Assembly (NCBI RefSeq): GCF_016899425.1
Contig: NZ_CP045995.1
Span: 248,001 to 312,000 of the forward strand
Source of the DNA: Burkholderia sp. MS389
Lineage (GTDB): Bacteria; Pseudomonadota; Gammaproteobacteria; Burkholderiales; Burkholderiaceae
Direction: 5' to 3'
Length of the DNA: 64,000 nucleotides
This document shows positions 41,056 through 49,859 of this stretch, piece after piece. Made by a program: the position numbers and the translations under genes. How positions within the stretch are numbered: position 1 is the first letter of the stretch; every line of letters begins with the position of its first letter. The notes below the pieces were generated by a model that searched no databases, was not told where the DNA came from, and worked only from the letters and a program-made list of their open reading frames with translations.

Positions 41056-41070
41056 CCGGTCGCATCGCCC

Positions 41071-41107
41071 CGGCGCCCGTTCCCGCCCATGGCGGGCGCG
41101 GGCGCCG
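41071..41107. terminator. Two-tier hairpin between convergent genes
   Basis: The outer stem is CGGCGCCCG (41071-41079) with CGGGCGCCG (41099-41107). The inner stem is CCCGCC (41082-41087) with GGCGGG (41091-41096), with a 3-base loop and a 2x2 internal loop. It lies between the stops of the SDR gene and hpaR and probably ends both transcripts. There is no U-tract. Confidence 0.65.
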
Positions 41108-41110
41108 TCT

Positions 41111-41551
41111 TCATGCCTGGTTGCCGAGCTCGATGAGCCGGTCGAGCGCGCGGTAGATGTCGTCGAGGCCGTCCTCGCCGAATCGCGCTTCGAGCTGACG
41201 ATATTGCTCGTCGATGCGCGGACCGATTTCCGTCACCAGTTTCCTGCTTTGCGGCGTCAGGCTGACCAGCAGCCGGCGCTGATCCTCCTGCGCGCGCGTG
41301 CGCGTGATCAGGCCGTCGCGCTCCATCCGTTCCAGCACGCCGGTCAGGCTCGGGCTCAGGATGCAGCAGCGTTTCGCGATCTGCCCGGCTTCGAGCGCCT
41401 GCGCCGGTTCGCCGTCAAGCACGCGGATGATCCGCCATTGCTGTTCGGTCAGCGAGAATTCCTTGAGAATGGGGCGAAACAGGCCCATCAGCGTTTCGCG
41501 GGCCTCGAGCAGCAGCATGGCCAGGTTGCGATGGTCGAGCGTACGGTTCAT
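41111..41551 (-). CDS. hpaR: MarR-family repressor of the homoprotocatechuate operon
   Basis: This 146-residue MarR protein is collinear with E. coli HpaR. It has LAMLLLEARETLMGLFRPILKEFSLTEQQWRIIRVL (about 10-45), a winged helix with CCILSPSLTGVLERMERDGLI (about 62-82), and the wing in RAQEDQRRLLVSLT. HpaR represses the hpa meta-cleavage operon until 4-hydroxyphenylacetate or homoprotocatechuate is present. It is divergent from hpaG1 across a 152-base AT-rich gap containing an operator-like dyad. The ATG at 41551 is chosen because it aligns with HpaR; the upstream ATG at 41581 adds ten residues of non-family sequence. Confidence 0.93.
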   Translation of the reverse strand: MNRTLDHRNLAMLLLEARETLMGLFRPILKEFSLTEQQWRIIRVLDGEPAQALEAGQIAKRCCILSPSLTGVLERMERDGLITRTRAQEDQRRLLVSLTPQSRKLVTEIGPRIDEQYRQLEARFGEDGLDDIYRALDRLIELGNQA

Positions 41552-41648
41552 CGGGGTGAGCAGAGGACGGGGACGCATCAATCTTAACAGCCGAAGCTGA
41601 TGAATTTCGCGTATCAGGGTAATCGAGGTTGTCAGCGCCCGATTGTTT

Positions 41649-41664
41649 ACTTAAGATATTAACT
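41649..41664. promoter_or_regulatory. Candidate HpaR operator in the hpaR-hpaG1 gap
   Basis: ACTTAA-GATA-TTAACT is an inverted repeat with 5 of 6 arm positions paired, in the AT-rich divergent gap. ATCAAT followed by CTTAA occurs at 41578-41588 near hpaR. An inverted near-copy (TTAACTATTGAT, 41659-41670) lies near hpaG1. MarR proteins usually bind such dyads. Confidence 0.45.
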
Positions 41665-41703
41665 ATTGATGATGCGCCGCGACGCGCGGCAGGGGAATGA
41701 CGC

Positions 41704-42393
41704 ATGGAGCTGTCTTGCACGACCGCCGCGGCGCCGCCGTTGCCGGTCGCCATCGGTACCGTCTACGGCGCGCTGCTCAACGAGCGCGGGGCGCTCGCCG
41801 CACTCGGCGACGCCGTGAACGCACCGCCTTACGGCCGTCCGCCGCAGGCGCCGGTCCTGTACATCAAATCGGCCAACACGCATGCGGCCGATGGCGCCGC
41901 CGTCGTCGTGCCGGCCGGCGTCGACGCGCTGGAAATCGGTGCGTCGGTGGCCGTCGTGTTCGCGCGGCGCGCGACGCGCGTCGCGGCCGCGCGGGCGCTC
42001 GACTACGTGCACGGCTTCACGCTCGCGAGCGACGTATCGGTGCCGCACCCCGATTACTACCGTCCGGCCGTGCGCTTCAAGTGCCGTGACGGCTTCTGCC
42101 CGCTCGGCCCGGCGATCGTGCCGGCCGCCGCGCTCGCCGATGTCGACGCGATCGGGCTGACGGTGCGGATCGACGGCAAGGTGGCTGCGTCCGCGTCGAC
42201 CGCGACGCTGATTCGCCCGGTGCGCGAGCTGATCGCCGACGTGACGGCCTTCATGTCGTTCGACGCGGGCGACGTGCTGCTGCTCGGCGTCGCGGGCGGC
42301 GCACCGCATGCCCGCGCGGGCAGTACGATCGAGATCGCCGCGGCCGGCATCGGCACGCTGCGGCATACGCTGATGGCGGAGGAAGCACGATGA
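41704..42393 (+). CDS. hpaG1: Homoprotocatechuate degradation bifunctional enzyme, HpaG N-terminal-half homologue
   Basis: This 229-residue protein belongs to the fumarylacetoacetate hydrolase fold family. With HpaG2 it decarboxylates 5-oxo-pent-3-ene-1,2,5-tricarboxylate and isomerises the product to 2-oxo-hept-3-ene-1,7-dioate. In enteric HpaG the two halves are fused; here, as in pseudomonads, they are separate genes. It shows LYIKSANTHAADGAAVVVPA (about 52-71) and the metal-site region LEIGASVAVVFAR, where Glu is the likely ligand. DYVHGFTLASDVSVPHPDYYRPAVRFKCRDGFCPLGPA follows. Its stop overlaps the hpaG2 start as ATGA. AGGGGA precedes the ATG at 41704. Confidence 0.92.
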   Translation: MELSCTTAAAPPLPVAIGTVYGALLNERGALAALGDAVNAPPYGRPPQAPVLYIKSANTHAADGAAVVVPAGVDALEIGASVAVVFARRATRVAAARALDYVHGFTLASDVSVPHPDYYRPAVRFKCRDGFCPLGPAIVPAAALADVDAIGLTVRIDGKVAASASTATLIRPVRELIADVTAFMSFDAGDVLLLGVAGGAPHARAGSTIEIAAAGIGTLRHTLMAEEAR

Positions 42394-43154
42394 AGACGGC
42401 GCGCGTGATCTACAACGGCGCACTGCATGCGGCCGAACCGGCCGGCGACGGCGCGATCCGCATCGATACGGGGCGCGTGGTGGCGGAGGATGCCGTGGTG
42501 TGGCTGCCGCCCGTCGCGCCGCGCACGACGTTCGCGCTCGGCCTGAACTACGCCGACCATGCGAAGGAACTCGCGTTCAACGCGCCGAGCGAGCCGCTGA
42601 TCTTCCTGAAGGGGCCGAACACGTTCGTCGGTCACCGGTCGCTGACCGTGCGCCCGGCGGACGCCACGCACATGCACTACGAGTGCGAACTGGCCGTCGT
42701 GATTGGCCGCCCGGCGCGTCACGTGAGCCGCGCGCAGGCGATCGACTACGTGGCCGGCTATACGGTCGCGAACGACTACGCGATCCGCGATTACCTCGAA
42801 AACTACTACCGCCCGAACCTGCGCGTGAAGAACCGCGACACCTGCACGCCGCTCGGGCCGTGGTTCGTCAGCCGCGACGAGATCGGCGACGCTGCCGACC
42901 TGACGCTGCGCACGACCGTGAACGGCCGCGAGACGCAACGCGGCAGCACGCGCGACATGGTGTTCGACGTGCCGGCGCTGATCGAGCACATCAGCAGCTT
43001 CATGACGCTCTCGCCGGGCGACCTGATCCTGACCGGCACGCCCGAGGGGCTGGCGGACACGCAGCCGGGCGACGAGGTCGTGACCGAAATCGAAGGAATC
43101 GGCCGGCTCGTGAACACGATCGTCGGCGAAGCGGACTACTATCGCGCCGGCTGA
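42390..43154 (+). CDS. hpaG2: Homoprotocatechuate degradation bifunctional enzyme, HpaG C-terminal-half homologue
   Basis: This 254-residue FAH-family protein is the second half of the HpaG function (decarboxylase/isomerase). The family core is complete: LGLNYADHAKELAFNAPSEP (about 50-69), IFLKGPNTFVGH, the metal ligands in HYECELAVVIGR (Glu residues at about 97-99), and VANDYAIRDYLENYYRPNLRVKNRDTCTPLGPW (about 128-160). The C-terminus has DLILTGTPEGLADTQPGDEV, the usual FAH closing motif. It is translationally coupled to hpaG1 by an ATGA overlap, matching one-to-one assembly. hpaE starts 25 bases downstream with GGAAGGAG. Confidence 0.95.
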   Translation: MKTARVIYNGALHAAEPAGDGAIRIDTGRVVAEDAVVWLPPVAPRTTFALGLNYADHAKELAFNAPSEPLIFLKGPNTFVGHRSLTVRPADATHMHYECELAVVIGRPARHVSRAQAIDYVAGYTVANDYAIRDYLENYYRPNLRVKNRDTCTPLGPWFVSRDEIGDAADLTLRTTVNGRETQRGSTRDMVFDVPALIEHISSFMTLSPGDLILTGTPEGLADTQPGDEVVTEIEGIGRLVNTIVGEADYYRAG

Positions 43155-43179
43155 GGCCGTCGCCAAGGAAGGAGAGCAC

Positions 43180-44643
43180 ATGACCATCAAGCACTGGATC
43201 GGCGGCCGCGAAGTGGAGAGCCGCGACACTTTCACGACGCTGAACCCGGCGACGGGCGACGTCATCACCGACGTCGCATCGGGCGGCGAGGCCGAGGTCG
43301 ACGCGGCCGTGCGCGCGGCGAAAGATGCGTTCCCGAAATGGGCGAACACGCCGGCGAAGGCGCGCGCGAAGCTGATGCGCAAGCTCGGCGAGCTGATCGA
43401 GAAGAACGTGCCGATGCTCGCGGCGCTGGAGACGCAGGACACCGGGCTGCCGATTGCGCAGACGAGCAAGCAGCTGATTCCGCGCGCGTCCGAGAACTTC
43501 AACTTCTTCGCGGAAGTGTGCGTGCAGATGAACGGCCGCACCTATCCGGTCGACGACCAGATGCTGAACTACACGCTGTACCAGCCGGTCGGCGTGTGTG
43601 CGCTGGTGTCGCCGTGGAACGTGCCGTTCATGACGGCCACGTGGAAAACGGCGCCATGTCTCGCGCTCGGCAACACGGCCGTGCTGAAGATGTCGGAGCT
43701 GTCGCCGCTGACGGCCGACCAGCTCGGCCGGCTCGCGCTCGAAGCCGGCATTCCGCCCGGTGTGCTGAACGTCGTGCAGGGTTACGGCGCGACGGCCGGC
43801 GACGCGCTCGTGCGGCATCCTGACGTGCGCGCGGTGTCGTTTACCGGCGGCACGGTCACCGGCAAGCGGATCATGGAGCGCGCGGGCCTCAAGAAGTATT
43901 CGATGGAGCTCGGCGGCAAGTCGCCGGTGCTGATCTTCGACGACGCCGATTTCGACCGCGCGCTCGACGCGTCGCTATTCACGATCTTCTCGATCAACGG
44001 CGAACGTTGCACCGCGGGCTCGCGGATCTTCGTGCAGCGCACGATCTACGACCGCTTCGTGCAGGAATTCGCGCGCCGCGCGAACAACCTGGTGGTCGGC
44101 GATCCGGCCGATCCGGGCACGAATCTCGGCGCGATGATCACGCGCCAGCACTGGGAAAAGGTGACGGGCTATATCCGCATCGGCGAGCAGGAAGGCGCGC
44201 GCGTGGTCGCGGGCGGCGCGGACAAGCCGGCCGGGCTGCCCGATCATCTGCGCAACGGCAACTTCGTGCGGCCGACCGTGTTCGCCGACGTCGACAACCG
44301 GATGCGCATCGCGCAGGAAGAGATCTTCGGGCCGGTCGCGTGCATCATCCCGTTCGACGACGAAGACGAAGGGCTGCGGCTCGCGAACGATACGGCGTAC
44401 GGCCTCGCGTCGTACATCTGGACGCAGGACGTCGGCAAGGTGCATCGGCTCGCGCGCGGCATCGAGGCCGGGATGGTGTTCGTGAACAGCCAGAACGTGC
44501 GCGACCTGCGCCAGCCGTTCGGCGGCGTGAAGGAATCGGGCACCGGGCGCGAGGGCGGCGAGTACAGTTTCGAGGTGTTCGCGGAGATCAAGAACGTGTG
44601 CATCTCGATGGGTTCGCATCACGTCCCGCGCTGGGGCGTGTAA
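43180..44643 (+). CDS. hpaE: 5-carboxymethyl-2-hydroxymuconate semialdehyde dehydrogenase
   Basis: This 487-residue NAD-dependent aldehyde dehydrogenase oxidises the ring-cleavage semialdehyde to the corresponding dicarboxylate. The family motifs are intact: PWNVPFMTATWK (about 147-158), FTGGTVTGKRIM, catalytic Glu243 in MELGGKSPVL and nucleophile Cys277 in NGERCTAGSR, with the usual 34-residue spacing. QEEIFGPVACIIPFDDEDEG and the C-terminal PFGGVKESGTGREGG also fit. The length agrees with HpaE (488). It lies between hpaG2 and hpaD in one operon, and GGAAGGAG precedes the ATG. Confidence 0.96.
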   Translation: MTIKHWIGGREVESRDTFTTLNPATGDVITDVASGGEAEVDAAVRAAKDAFPKWANTPAKARAKLMRKLGELIEKNVPMLAALETQDTGLPIAQTSKQLIPRASENFNFFAEVCVQMNGRTYPVDDQMLNYTLYQPVGVCALVSPWNVPFMTATWKTAPCLALGNTAVLKMSELSPLTADQLGRLALEAGIPPGVLNVVQGYGATAGDALVRHPDVRAVSFTGGTVTGKRIMERAGLKKYSMELGGKSPVLIFDDADFDRALDASLFTIFSINGERCTAGSRIFVQRTIYDRFVQEFARRANNLVVGDPADPGTNLGAMITRQHWEKVTGYIRIGEQEGARVVAGGADKPAGLPDHLRNGNFVRPTVFADVDNRMRIAQEEIFGPVACIIPFDDEDEGLRLANDTAYGLASYIWTQDVGKVHRLARGIEAGMVFVNSQNVRDLRQPFGGVKESGTGREGGEYSFEVFAEIKNVCISMGSHHVPRWGV

Positions 44644-44690
44644 CGGGCGCGTAGCGATTCGCCGCAAAGAACCATACGGAGACTTGAACG

Positions 44691-45539
44691 ATGGGCAAAC
44701 TGTCCCTCGCCGCGAAGATCACGCACGTGCCGTCGATGTACCTGTCGGAATTGCCCGGCAAGCATCACGGCTGCCGTGAAGCGGCGATCCGCGGCCACCG
44801 GCTGATCGGCGAGCGCTGCCGCGCGCTCGGCGTCGACACGATCGTCGTGTCGGACGTGCACTGGCTCGTCAACGCGGGCTATCACGTGAACTGCAATGCG
44901 CGGTTCGCGGGCACCTATACGAGCAACGAGCTGCCGCATTTCATCCGCGACATGCAGTACGCGTATCCGGGCAACCCGGCGCTCGGGCGGCTGATCGCGG
45001 AAACGGCCACCGAGCGCGGCGTCGCGACGCGTGCGCACGAGATCGACAGCCTCGAGCTCGAATACGGCACGCTCGTGCCGATGCGCTACATGAACGGCGA
45101 CCAGCACTTCAAGGTCGTGTCGATCGCCGGCTGGTGCATGTGGCACACGCTCGACGAAAGCCGGCGCTTCGGCGAGGCGCTGCTCGAGGCGATCGAGAAG
45201 AGCGATTCGAACGTCGCGTTCCTCGCGAGTGGCTCGCTGTCGCACCGTTTCAACGACAACGGCAGCCCCGAGGAATCGATCCACCAGATCAGCCGCGAAT
45301 TCTTCCGGCAGGTCGACCTGCGCGTGGTCGAGCTGTGGAAGCAGGGCGATTTCAAGACCTTCTGCGCGATGCTGCCCGAGTACAACGTGCATTGCCACGG
45401 CGAAGGCGGGATGCACGACACGGCGATGCTGCTCGGGCTGCTCGGCTGGGATCGTTACGACCAGCCCGTCGAGATCGTCACCGACTATTTCGCGAGCTCG
45501 GGCACCGGGCAGATCAACGCGATCTTCCCGCTCGCCTGA
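44691..45539 (+). CDS. hpaD: 3,4-dihydroxyphenylacetate 2,3-dioxygenase
   Basis: This 282-residue class III (LigB-type) extradiol dioxygenase opens the homoprotocatechuate ring. The sequence begins GKLSLAAKITHVPSMYLSEL, the HpaD signature, with His12 as a likely iron ligand. HHGCREAAIRGH follows, then IVVSDVHWLVNAGYHVNC (about 62-79), where the second His lies. IAGWCMWHTLDESRRFG and FLASGSLSHRFNDNGSPEES supply active-site residues, and Glu in HGEGGMHDTAMLLGLLGW completes the site. It uses Fe(II), or Mn(II) in some homologues. GGAGA lies upstream of the ATG. It is in the middle of the hpa operon. Confidence 0.96.
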   Translation: MGKLSLAAKITHVPSMYLSELPGKHHGCREAAIRGHRLIGERCRALGVDTIVVSDVHWLVNAGYHVNCNARFAGTYTSNELPHFIRDMQYAYPGNPALGRLIAETATERGVATRAHEIDSLELEYGTLVPMRYMNGDQHFKVVSIAGWCMWHTLDESRRFGEALLEAIEKSDSNVAFLASGSLSHRFNDNGSPEESIHQISREFFRQVDLRVVELWKQGDFKTFCAMLPEYNVHCHGEGGMHDTAMLLGLLGWDRYDQPVEIVTDYFASSGTGQINAIFPLA

Positions 45540-45567
45540 GCGCCGCATACCTATCAGGAGCGTTGCC

Positions 45568-45960
45568 ATGCCACACATCGTCGTCGAATACACCGCGAAC
45601 ATCCGCGACGACGCGCGCATTCCCGCGCTGCTGCGCACGATCAACGCGACGCTGATCGCGCAGGGCGGCGTGTTCCCGACCGGCGGCATCCGTTCGCGCG
45701 CGATCGAGCTGCACGACTACTGCGTCGCCGACGGCACGGAGGACGACGCGTTCGTCCACGTGACGCTGAAGATCGGCGCGGGCCGCAGCGACGAAACGAA
45801 GCAAGCCGCGTGCGACGCGCTCTTCGACGCGATCAAGGCCCATTTCGCCGAGTTGTACGCGAAACGCTATCTCGCGCTGTCGATGGAACTGACCGAGTTC
45901 AGCGAAAGCGGCTCGTACAAGCACAACAACATCCACGCCCGCTACAAGCGGGCCGGCTGA
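45568..45960 (+). CDS. hpaF: 5-carboxymethyl-2-hydroxymuconate delta-isomerase
   Basis: This 130-residue member of the tautomerase superfamily catalyses the isomerisation after the dehydrogenase step. It starts [20 protein letters not shown], with Pro2 as the general base once Met1 is removed, as in CHMI proteins. [30 protein letters not shown] (about 45-74) and the closing [23 protein letters not shown] match the family. The length is close to enteric HpaF (126). AGGAG lies 8 bases before the ATG at 45568. hpaH follows with a 20-base gap. Confidence 0.95.
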   Translation: MPHIVVEYTANIRDDARIPALLRTINATLIAQGGVFPTGGIRSRAIELHDYCVADGTEDDAFVHVTLKIGAGRSDETKQAACDALFDAIKAHFAELYAKRYLALSMELTEFSESGSYKHNNIHARYKRAG

Positions 45961-45980
45961 ACCCCATTCCCGATCCGATC

Positions 45981-46784
45981 ATGCTCGAACCCGCCATCAT
46001 CGACCAGCTCGCGCACCGTCTGCACGACGCCGAGCGTGCGCGCACGCAGATCCGCCAGATCTCGCTGGACCATCCCGACATCACGATCGACGACGCGTAT
46101 GCGATCCAGCGCGCGTGGGTGACCCTCAAGCTCGCGGAAGGCCGTACGCTGAAGGGGCACAAGATCGGCCTGACGTCGAAGGCGATGCAGAACACGTCGC
46201 AGATCGACGAACCCGACTACGGCGCGCTGCTCGACGACATGTTCTTCGAAGACGGCGGCACGATCCCGACCGGCCGCTTCATCGTGCCGCGCGTCGAGGT
46301 CGAGCTCGCGTTCGTGCTCGGCAAGCGGCTCACCGGCCCGAACTGCACGATCTTCGACGTGTACGACGCGGTCGATTACGTCGTGCCGGCGCTCGAGATC
46401 ATCGACGCGCGCAGCCAGTCGATCGACCCCGACACGAAACGGCCGCGCAAGGTGTTCGACACGATCGCCGACAACGCGGCGAACGCGGGCGTCGTGATCG
46501 GCGGCCGGCCGGTGCGCCCGCAGGACGTCGATTTGCGCTGGGTCGCGGCGATCATGTCGCGCAACGGCGTGGTCGAGGAAACCGGGGTCGCCGCCGGCGT
46601 GCTGAACCATCCGGCGAACGGCGTCGCATGGCTCGCGAACCGGCTGTCGCGCTTCGACGTCGCGCTGGAGCCGGGGCAGATCGTGCTCGGCGGATCGTTT
46701 ACGCGGCCGTGCGCGGCGCGTTCGGGCGATACGTTCAGCGTCGACTACGGCCCGCTCGGGACGATCCAGTGCTACTTCGAGTGA
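45981..46784 (+). CDS. hpaH: 2-oxo-hepta-3-ene-1,7-dioate hydratase
   Basis: This 267-residue FAH-fold hydratase adds water to give 4-hydroxy-2-oxoheptane-1,7-dioate. The family core is [36 protein letters not shown] (about 53-88), then [20 protein letters not shown], where the Glu pair (about 105-107) binds Mg2+. [43 protein letters not shown] (about 134-176) and [20 protein letters not shown] at the C-terminus complete it. The length is identical to enteric HpaH (267). The ATG at 45981 lacks a strong Shine-Dalgarno and is probably reached by coupling from hpaF. Confidence 0.96.
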   Translation: MLEPAIIDQLAHRLHDAERARTQIRQISLDHPDITIDDAYAIQRAWVTLKLAEGRTLKGHKIGLTSKAMQNTSQIDEPDYGALLDDMFFEDGGTIPTGRFIVPRVEVELAFVLGKRLTGPNCTIFDVYDAVDYVVPALEIIDARSQSIDPDTKRPRKVFDTIADNAANAGVVIGGRPVRPQDVDLRWVAAIMSRNGVVEETGVAAGVLNHPANGVAWLANRLSRFDVALEPGQIVLGGSFTRPCAARSGDTFSVDYGPLGTIQCYFE

Positions 46785-46796
46785 GGTGAGCGAACG

Positions 46797-47603
46797 ATGC
46801 AGATGCCGTCGAATGTCTTCAAGGCCGCGCTCGCACGCGGCGACGCGCAGATCGGCCTGTGGCTCGGTCTCGCGAATCCGTACAGCGCCGAAGTGGTCGC
46901 GGGTGCCGGTTTCGACTGGCTGCTGATCGACGGCGAGCATGCGCCGAACACGGTGCCGACGATCCTCGCGCAACTGCAGGCGATCGCGCCGTATCCGTCG
47001 CATCCGGTCGTGCGCGTGCCGTGGAACGATCCGGTGATCGTCAAGCAGGTGCTCGATCTCGGCGCGCAGACGCTGCTCGTGCCGATGGTGCAGAGCGCCG
47101 ACGAAGCGCGTGCGGCGGTGGCCGCGACGCGTTACCCGCCGCACGGGATGCGCGGCGTCGGTAGCGCGCTCGCGCGCGCGTCGCGGTGGAATCGCGTCGG
47201 CGCGTACCTGCATCGCGCGAACGACGAGATGGCCGTGCTCGTGCAGGTCGAGACGCGCGCGGGGCTGGACGCGATCGATGCGATTGCGCGGGTCGACGGC
47301 GTCGATGGTGTGTTCATTGGCCCGGCCGATCTCGCGGCCGATCTCGGCCATCTCGGCCACCCCGGGCACCCGGACGTGCAGGCCGCGATCGATGGCGCGA
47401 TCCGCGCGATCAAGGCGGCCGGCAAGGCGCCGGGCATCCTGAGCGCGGATGAAGCGGCTGCGCGGCGCTATCTGGAAGCGGGTGCGTTGTTCGTCGCGGT
47501 CGGCGTCGATACGACGCTGCTGGCACGGAGCGCGGAGCGGCTTGCCGCGCAGTTCAAGGGGAACGGCGGCGATGTCGTGAAGAAGGGCGACGGCACGTAT
47601 TGA
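46797..47603 (+). CDS. hpaI: 4-hydroxy-2-oxo-heptane-1,7-dioate aldolase
   Basis: This 268-residue class II pyruvate aldolase cleaves the last intermediate to pyruvate and succinic semialdehyde. The HpaI signatures are present: [34 protein letters not shown] (about 19-53, with the catalytic His in DGEH), ARVPWNDP-like [33 protein letters not shown], and [18 protein letters not shown] (Arg binding pyruvate). Metal ligands Glu and Asp are in [14 protein letters not shown] and [15 protein letters not shown]. It ends the operon. No succinic semialdehyde dehydrogenase (hpcD/sad), hpaBC hydroxylase or hpaX transporter follows in this window. Confidence 0.96.
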   Translation: MQMPSNVFKAALARGDAQIGLWLGLANPYSAEVVAGAGFDWLLIDGEHAPNTVPTILAQLQAIAPYPSHPVVRVPWNDPVIVKQVLDLGAQTLLVPMVQSADEARAAVAATRYPPHGMRGVGSALARASRWNRVGAYLHRANDEMAVLVQVETRAGLDAIDAIARVDGVDGVFIGPADLAADLGHLGHPGHPDVQAAIDGAIRAIKAAGKAPGILSADEAAARRYLEAGALFVAVGVDTTLLARSAERLAAQFKGNGGDVVKKGDGTY

Positions 47604-47678
47604 CGTAGTGGCGGGCGGTTTTTGTCCGCTGACCGCCGGCCGTTCGCCGTGCGGCTTCATGCACGCGCATGGCCGTAT

Positions 47679-48470
47679 CTATTCCTCCGCTCGCCTTCCC
47701 GTCTCCATATACTTCCCCGGCGTCGTCCCCAGCGCACGCCGGAACATGTCGATGAACGCGCTCACGTTGTCGTACCCGAGATCGAGCGCGATCGTCGTCA
47801 CCGGCACGCCGTCGGCGATGCGCTCCAGCGCTCGCAGCAACCTCGCCTGCTGACGCCACTGCGCGAACGTCAGCCCCGTCTCGGCGACGAAGCGGCGGCT
47901 CATCGTCCGTGCGCCGATGCCGGCCCATTCGGCCCATTCCTCCAGCCGCCGGTCGTTCGCGAGATCCGCGGCCAGCGCATCGGTGATCTTCACGAGCCGC
48001 GGGTCCCGCGGACGGACCAGCCCCAGCGCCTCGGCTTCCGATGCCGCGATTTCGTCAAGGATCACGTCGGCGATCCGGGTCTGCGCGGCATCCAGTTCCG
48101 AGTCGCCCCAGCTTGCGGCGCGCTGCACGGCTTCGCGCAGCAGCGGCGTCGTGCGGATCGCGCGCGGCGTCGCCGGCAGCGTCGCGCAGCGGGCTTCGGC
48201 GACGAACGCCGACCAGCCCGAAATCGGCCCGAACGAGCGCAGCGAATGCCGGCAATGCGGCGGAATCCAGATCGCGTGGATCGCCGGCACGACCCATTCC
48301 TGGTCGTCGAGGCCGATCGTCACCAGCCCACTCAGCGCGCCGACGAGCTGGCCGCGCGCATGCGAATGCGGCGCGGTGATGCGCGGGTCGCGTTGCGACA
48401 GGACGGCGGCGACCACGAACGGGCCGTCGTCGGACGTGACGAAGCGGGCGGGCAGGAGTGGATCGGACAT
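47679..48470 (-). CDS. AraC-family transcriptional regulator
   Basis: This 263-residue regulator has an N-terminal cupin sensor domain (about 20-95; HSHARGQLVGALSGLVTIGL and VPAIHAIWIPPHCRHSL) and a C-terminal AraC DNA-binding domain (about 165-260). The first helix-turn-helix is RLEEWAEWAGIGARTMSRRFVAETGLTF and the second is PVTTIALDLGYDNVSAFIDMFRRALGTTPGKY. The architecture is that of the YdeO/NimR-like group rather than HpaA. I choose the ATG at 48470; the open frame upstream to 48524 lacks a ribosome site. It is divergent from a small gene and an MDR oxidoreductase, its probable targets, across 95 bases. Confidence 0.9.
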   Translation of the reverse strand: MSDPLLPARFVTSDDGPFVVAAVLSQRDPRITAPHSHARGQLVGALSGLVTIGLDDQEWVVPAIHAIWIPPHCRHSLRSFGPISGWSAFVAEARCATLPATPRAIRTTPLLREAVQRAASWGDSELDAAQTRIADVILDEIAASEAEALGLVRPRDPRLVKITDALAADLANDRRLEEWAEWAGIGARTMSRRFVAETGLTFAQWRQQARLLRALERIADGVPVTTIALDLGYDNVSAFIDMFRRALGTTPGKYMETGRRAEE

Positions 48471-48565
48471 GGCCGGATATCGGTATCGAATGGCCGTTAT
48501 ACCGGAGATCGGCCGGTTTCGCACGCCTACACTGCGTCCATCGATGACAACCGGAGTAAGACGCG

Positions 48566-48817
48566 ATGCGAGCCGAACAGATGCTTCCCGACCATGCCAA
48601 CCAAATCGATGCCGGCGGAACGACGATCCGCAAGGGGACCGTTGGCGCGTTTCTGGTCAACGCGCGTGTGTTGACCGATCCGAACGCCGCGCCGGCGGAG
48701 AGGGCGCGCGCGGAGGCCGATGCGATCGACGCGTTGCCTGCACTGCGTGCGCTCGGCCTGTTCGACGTACTGGAAGTACGCGATCCCGCGCTGCGCGCGT
48801 GGCTCGATGCCCGGTAA
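48566..48817 (+). CDS. Conserved small hypothetical protein (83 residues)
   Basis: I do not recognise the family. The protein is mostly alpha-helical in its second half (ERARAEADAIDALPALRALGLFDVLEVRDPALRAWLDA). The first half has an AFLVNARVL strand-like stretch. No signal peptide, cysteine or membrane segment is present. GGAG lies 9 bases upstream of the ATG. It is 31 bases from the MDR oxidoreductase gene, so they are co-transcribed, and both are divergent from the AraC regulator. A helper or partner role for the oxidoreductase is possible, but nothing in the sequence shows it. Confidence 0.75.
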   Translation: MRAEQMLPDHANQIDAGGTTIRKGTVGAFLVNARVLTDPNAAPAERARAEADAIDALPALRALGLFDVLEVRDPALRAWLDAR

Positions 48818-48848
48818 GGGCCCACCGTCCAGGATTGAAGGAACCACC

Positions 48849-49811
48849 ATGAAAGCAGCAGTCGTTGAAGGCGCCGGACAGCGTCCGGTTTATACCGAGT
48901 TCGAACCGCCGCGCGCGATGCCGGGCCACAGCCTGATTGACGTGACGGCGTCCGCGCTGAGCCGCATCGCGCAGGGGCGCGCCGCGGGCACGCATTACTC
49001 CTCCGTTGGCGGTTATCCGTTCGTCGTCGGTGTCGACGGCGTGGGGCGTCTCGACGACGGTCGGCGCGTCTACTTCTTCGGTGCACCCACGCCGTTCGGC
49101 GCGATGGCCGAACGCACGATCGTGCCCGATACGCAGTGCGTGCCGCTGCCGGACACGCTTGACGATGTCACCGCCGCGGCGATCGCGATTCCGGGGATGT
49201 CGTCGTGGGCGGCGCTGACCGAACGCGCGCGGTTCGTCGCGGGCGAGACGGTGCTCGTCAACGGCGCAACGGGCACGTCGGGGCGGCTCGCGGTGCGGAT
49301 CGCGAAGCATCTCGGTGCGGCGAAGGTGATCGCGACGGGCCGCAACGCGGCCGCGTTGCAGGCGTTGCTGAAGGCCGGCGCGGATGCCGTCGTGTCGCTG
49401 CAGCAGGACGACGCCGATCTGGCGCGGGCGCTCGAACCGCATTTCCGCGCGGGCGTGGATGTCGTGCTCGATTATCTGTGGGGCGCCAGCGCGCGGACGC
49501 TGCTGGGCGCCGCCGCGAAAGCGACACCGGGCGGGCGGCGGCTGCGTTTCGTGCAGATCGGCTCGATCGGCGGCGCGGACTTGCTGGTGCCCGGCGCCGT
49601 GCTGCGGGCGACCGCGATCGAACTGATGGGCAGCGGGATCGGCAGCGTGTCGCTGCCGCGCTTGCTGGCGTCGGTGCGCGGCGTATTCGACGCGGCCGGG
49701 GAGGCGGGCCTTACGATCGACACGCGCACCGTGCCGTTGTCGGCCGTTGGCGAACACTGGAGCGATTCGAGCAGCGTCGTGCGTCCGGTGTTCACGATGC
49801 GTGGCGAGTGA
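48849..49811 (+). CDS. MDR-superfamily zinc-independent quinone oxidoreductase-like protein
   Basis: This 320-residue medium-chain dehydrogenase/reductase has an N-terminal GroES-like domain with VVGVDGVGRLDDGRRVYFF (about 59-77). The Rossmann fold has VLVNGATGTSGRLAVRIAKHLGAAKVIATGRN (about 138-169). Zinc-binding Cys/His residues of alcohol dehydrogenases are absent, so NADPH-dependent quinone or enone reduction is more likely. The C-terminal LMGSGIGSVSLPRLLASVRGVFD fits the same group. GAAGGAACC precedes the ATG at 48849. It follows the small gene in an operon and is probably under the divergent AraC regulator. The substrate is unknown. Confidence 0.87.
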   Translation: MKAAVVEGAGQRPVYTEFEPPRAMPGHSLIDVTASALSRIAQGRAAGTHYSSVGGYPFVVGVDGVGRLDDGRRVYFFGAPTPFGAMAERTIVPDTQCVPLPDTLDDVTAAAIAIPGMSSWAALTERARFVAGETVLVNGATGTSGRLAVRIAKHLGAAKVIATGRNAAALQALLKAGADAVVSLQQDDADLARALEPHFRAGVDVVLDYLWGASARTLLGAAAKATPGGRRLRFVQIGSIGGADLLVPGAVLRATAIELMGSGIGSVSLPRLLASVRGVFDAAGEAGLTIDTRTVPLSAVGEHWSDSSSVVRPVFTMRGE

Positions 49812-49859
49812 ACGGCGGATCGCCACGTGGCGGGCCGGATGTGGCCTGAGCGCCGGGTT

